Positions 5,250-5,789 of a stretch of 5,789 nt of DNA are shown here, in pieces. The stretch comes from an uncultured Anaerosporobacter sp. GTDB taxonomy: Bacteria > Bacillota > Clostridia > Lachnospirales > Lachnospiraceae. Position 1 is the stretch's first letter, and each line of letters starts with the position of its first letter. A program made the position numbers and the translations under genes. The DNA lies in assembly GCA_945787925.1 (NCBI GenBank), contig CALZJY010000147.1, forward strand, positions 1 to 5,789, written 5' to 3'. The notes below the pieces were generated by a model. It was given only the letters and a program-made list of their open reading frames with translations. It was not told the origin of the DNA and made no database searches.

Positions 5250-5789
5250 ATGGGCCATGTAAGCATCGGGCAGACGGCCCCTGATTTTATCGCACAAACA
5301 ACCTTTGGACAATTACAGATGTCCAGCCTTAGAGGCTCTTGGGTCGTATTCTTTTCTCATCCAGGAGATTTCACTCCAGTATGTACGACCGAATTTATTG
5401 CATTTACAAAAGAATTCGATACCTTTTGCCAACTAGGCGTACAGCTATTAGGCCTTAGTATAGACTCTAATCCGTCCCATTTGGCTTGGGCAGAATCCAT
5501 CCGCACAATGACAGGATGTGCACTTCCATTTCCGATCGTTGCCGATCGAGTAGGAGAAATTGCAACGCTCTATGGCATGATTGCTCCAGAAGCTTCTTCT
5601 ACCCAAACGGTTCGTAACGTCTATATTATCGATCCAGAACAAAAAATACGCTGTATCCTAATTTATCCGCTGACTACTGGCCGCTTTATTCCAGAGATTA
5701 TCCGTATCGTTCAGGCGCTCCAAACTGCGGATCAATATTGCTGCGTCACTCCTGCCAACTGGCAACCAGGAGATAAAGTACTTGTTCCT
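5250..5789 (+). CDS. 1-Cys (Prx6-type) peroxiredoxin, 3' end missing
   Basis: A thiol peroxidase that reduces hydrogen peroxide and organic hydroperoxides in the cytoplasm. The ATG follows AGGAGGTG (5236-5243) by 6 bases. The 180 visible residues contain the active-site motif PGDFTPVCTTE with peroxidatic Cys45, T42 and P38 of the PxxxTxxC signature, and R122 in TVRNVYIIDP. Prx6-class marks follow: FPIVADR (94-100), YGMIAP, YPLTTGR, ALQ, and PANWQPGDKVLVP (168-180). Family members are usually about 210-220 residues, so roughly 30-40 are lost past the edge. Cys164-Cys165 (DQYCCVTPANW) lie where I would expect non-cysteine residues, so one might act as a resolving cysteine. The gene is divergent from the DNA-repair operon and may share regulatory DNA with it. 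Confidence 0.93.
   Translation, partial: MGHVSIGQTAPDFIAQTTFGQLQMSSLRGSWVVFFSHPGDFTPVCTTEFIAFTKEFDTFCQLGVQLLGLSIDSNPSHLAWAESIRTMTGCALPFPIVADRVGEIATLYGMIAPEASSTQTVRNVYIIDPEQKIRCILIYPLTTGRFIPEIIRIVQALQTADQYCCVTPANWQPGDKVLVP

Noticed and set aside
5448..5642. Minus-strand 64-residue open frame inside the peroxiredoxin gene
   Set aside because: It lies wholly within a clear, conserved peroxiredoxin coding sequence and has no ribosome site of its own.

Overview
The window looks like a chromosomal segment from a low-GC Firmicute, most likely a clostridial relative of Lachnospiraceae. This rests on base composition, strong AGGAGG-type ribosome sites, use of TTG and GTG starts, and the style of the protein families. 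It is inference, since no rRNA or other marker is present. No mobile element, CRISPR array, tRNA or rRNA was seen.

Layout, left to right. (1) Positions 1-725 (+) hold the 3' end of a gene whose product joins the tail of a HAD-type phosphatase to a GNAT N-acetyltransferase. (2) A promoter candidate at 715-743 precedes three tightly packed (+) genes: a basic 65-residue protein, an acidic 85-residue protein and a Fur-superfamily metalloregulator that starts at TTG. The group ends at a hairpin terminator (1634-1676) that also works in the opposite direction. (3) A (-) gene converging on that terminator (1677-2066) encodes a small lipoprotein with four 11-residue tandem repeats, driven by its own extended -10 promoter. 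(4) A (-) operon at 2132-5102 encodes, in transcription order, a radical SAM protein of the putative DNA modification/repair family (TIGR03916 type), its usual partner of the DUF4130/TIGR03915 type, and an AlkD-family DNA glycosylase. A good promoter lies at 5143-5171. (5) Divergent from it, a 1-Cys (Prx6-type) peroxiredoxin gene starts at 5250 and runs off the right edge.

The most interesting part is the three-gene DNA-maintenance operon. The radical SAM and DUF4130 proteins form a conserved pair of unknown biochemistry. In many other bacteria the DUF4130 domain is fused to a uracil-DNA-glycosylase-like domain. Here that domain is absent from the protein, and a different base-excision enzyme, AlkD, is co-transcribed and probably translationally coupled. 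This points to a radical SAM-assisted DNA repair or modification pathway whose glycosylase module can be exchanged. A peroxide-detoxifying enzyme transcribed divergently, next to a 14-bp perfect palindrome, fits a damage-response neighbourhood, but co-regulation is not shown.

The second notable point is the pair of small unknown proteins, of opposite charge, locked in one transcription unit with a Fur-type regulator.
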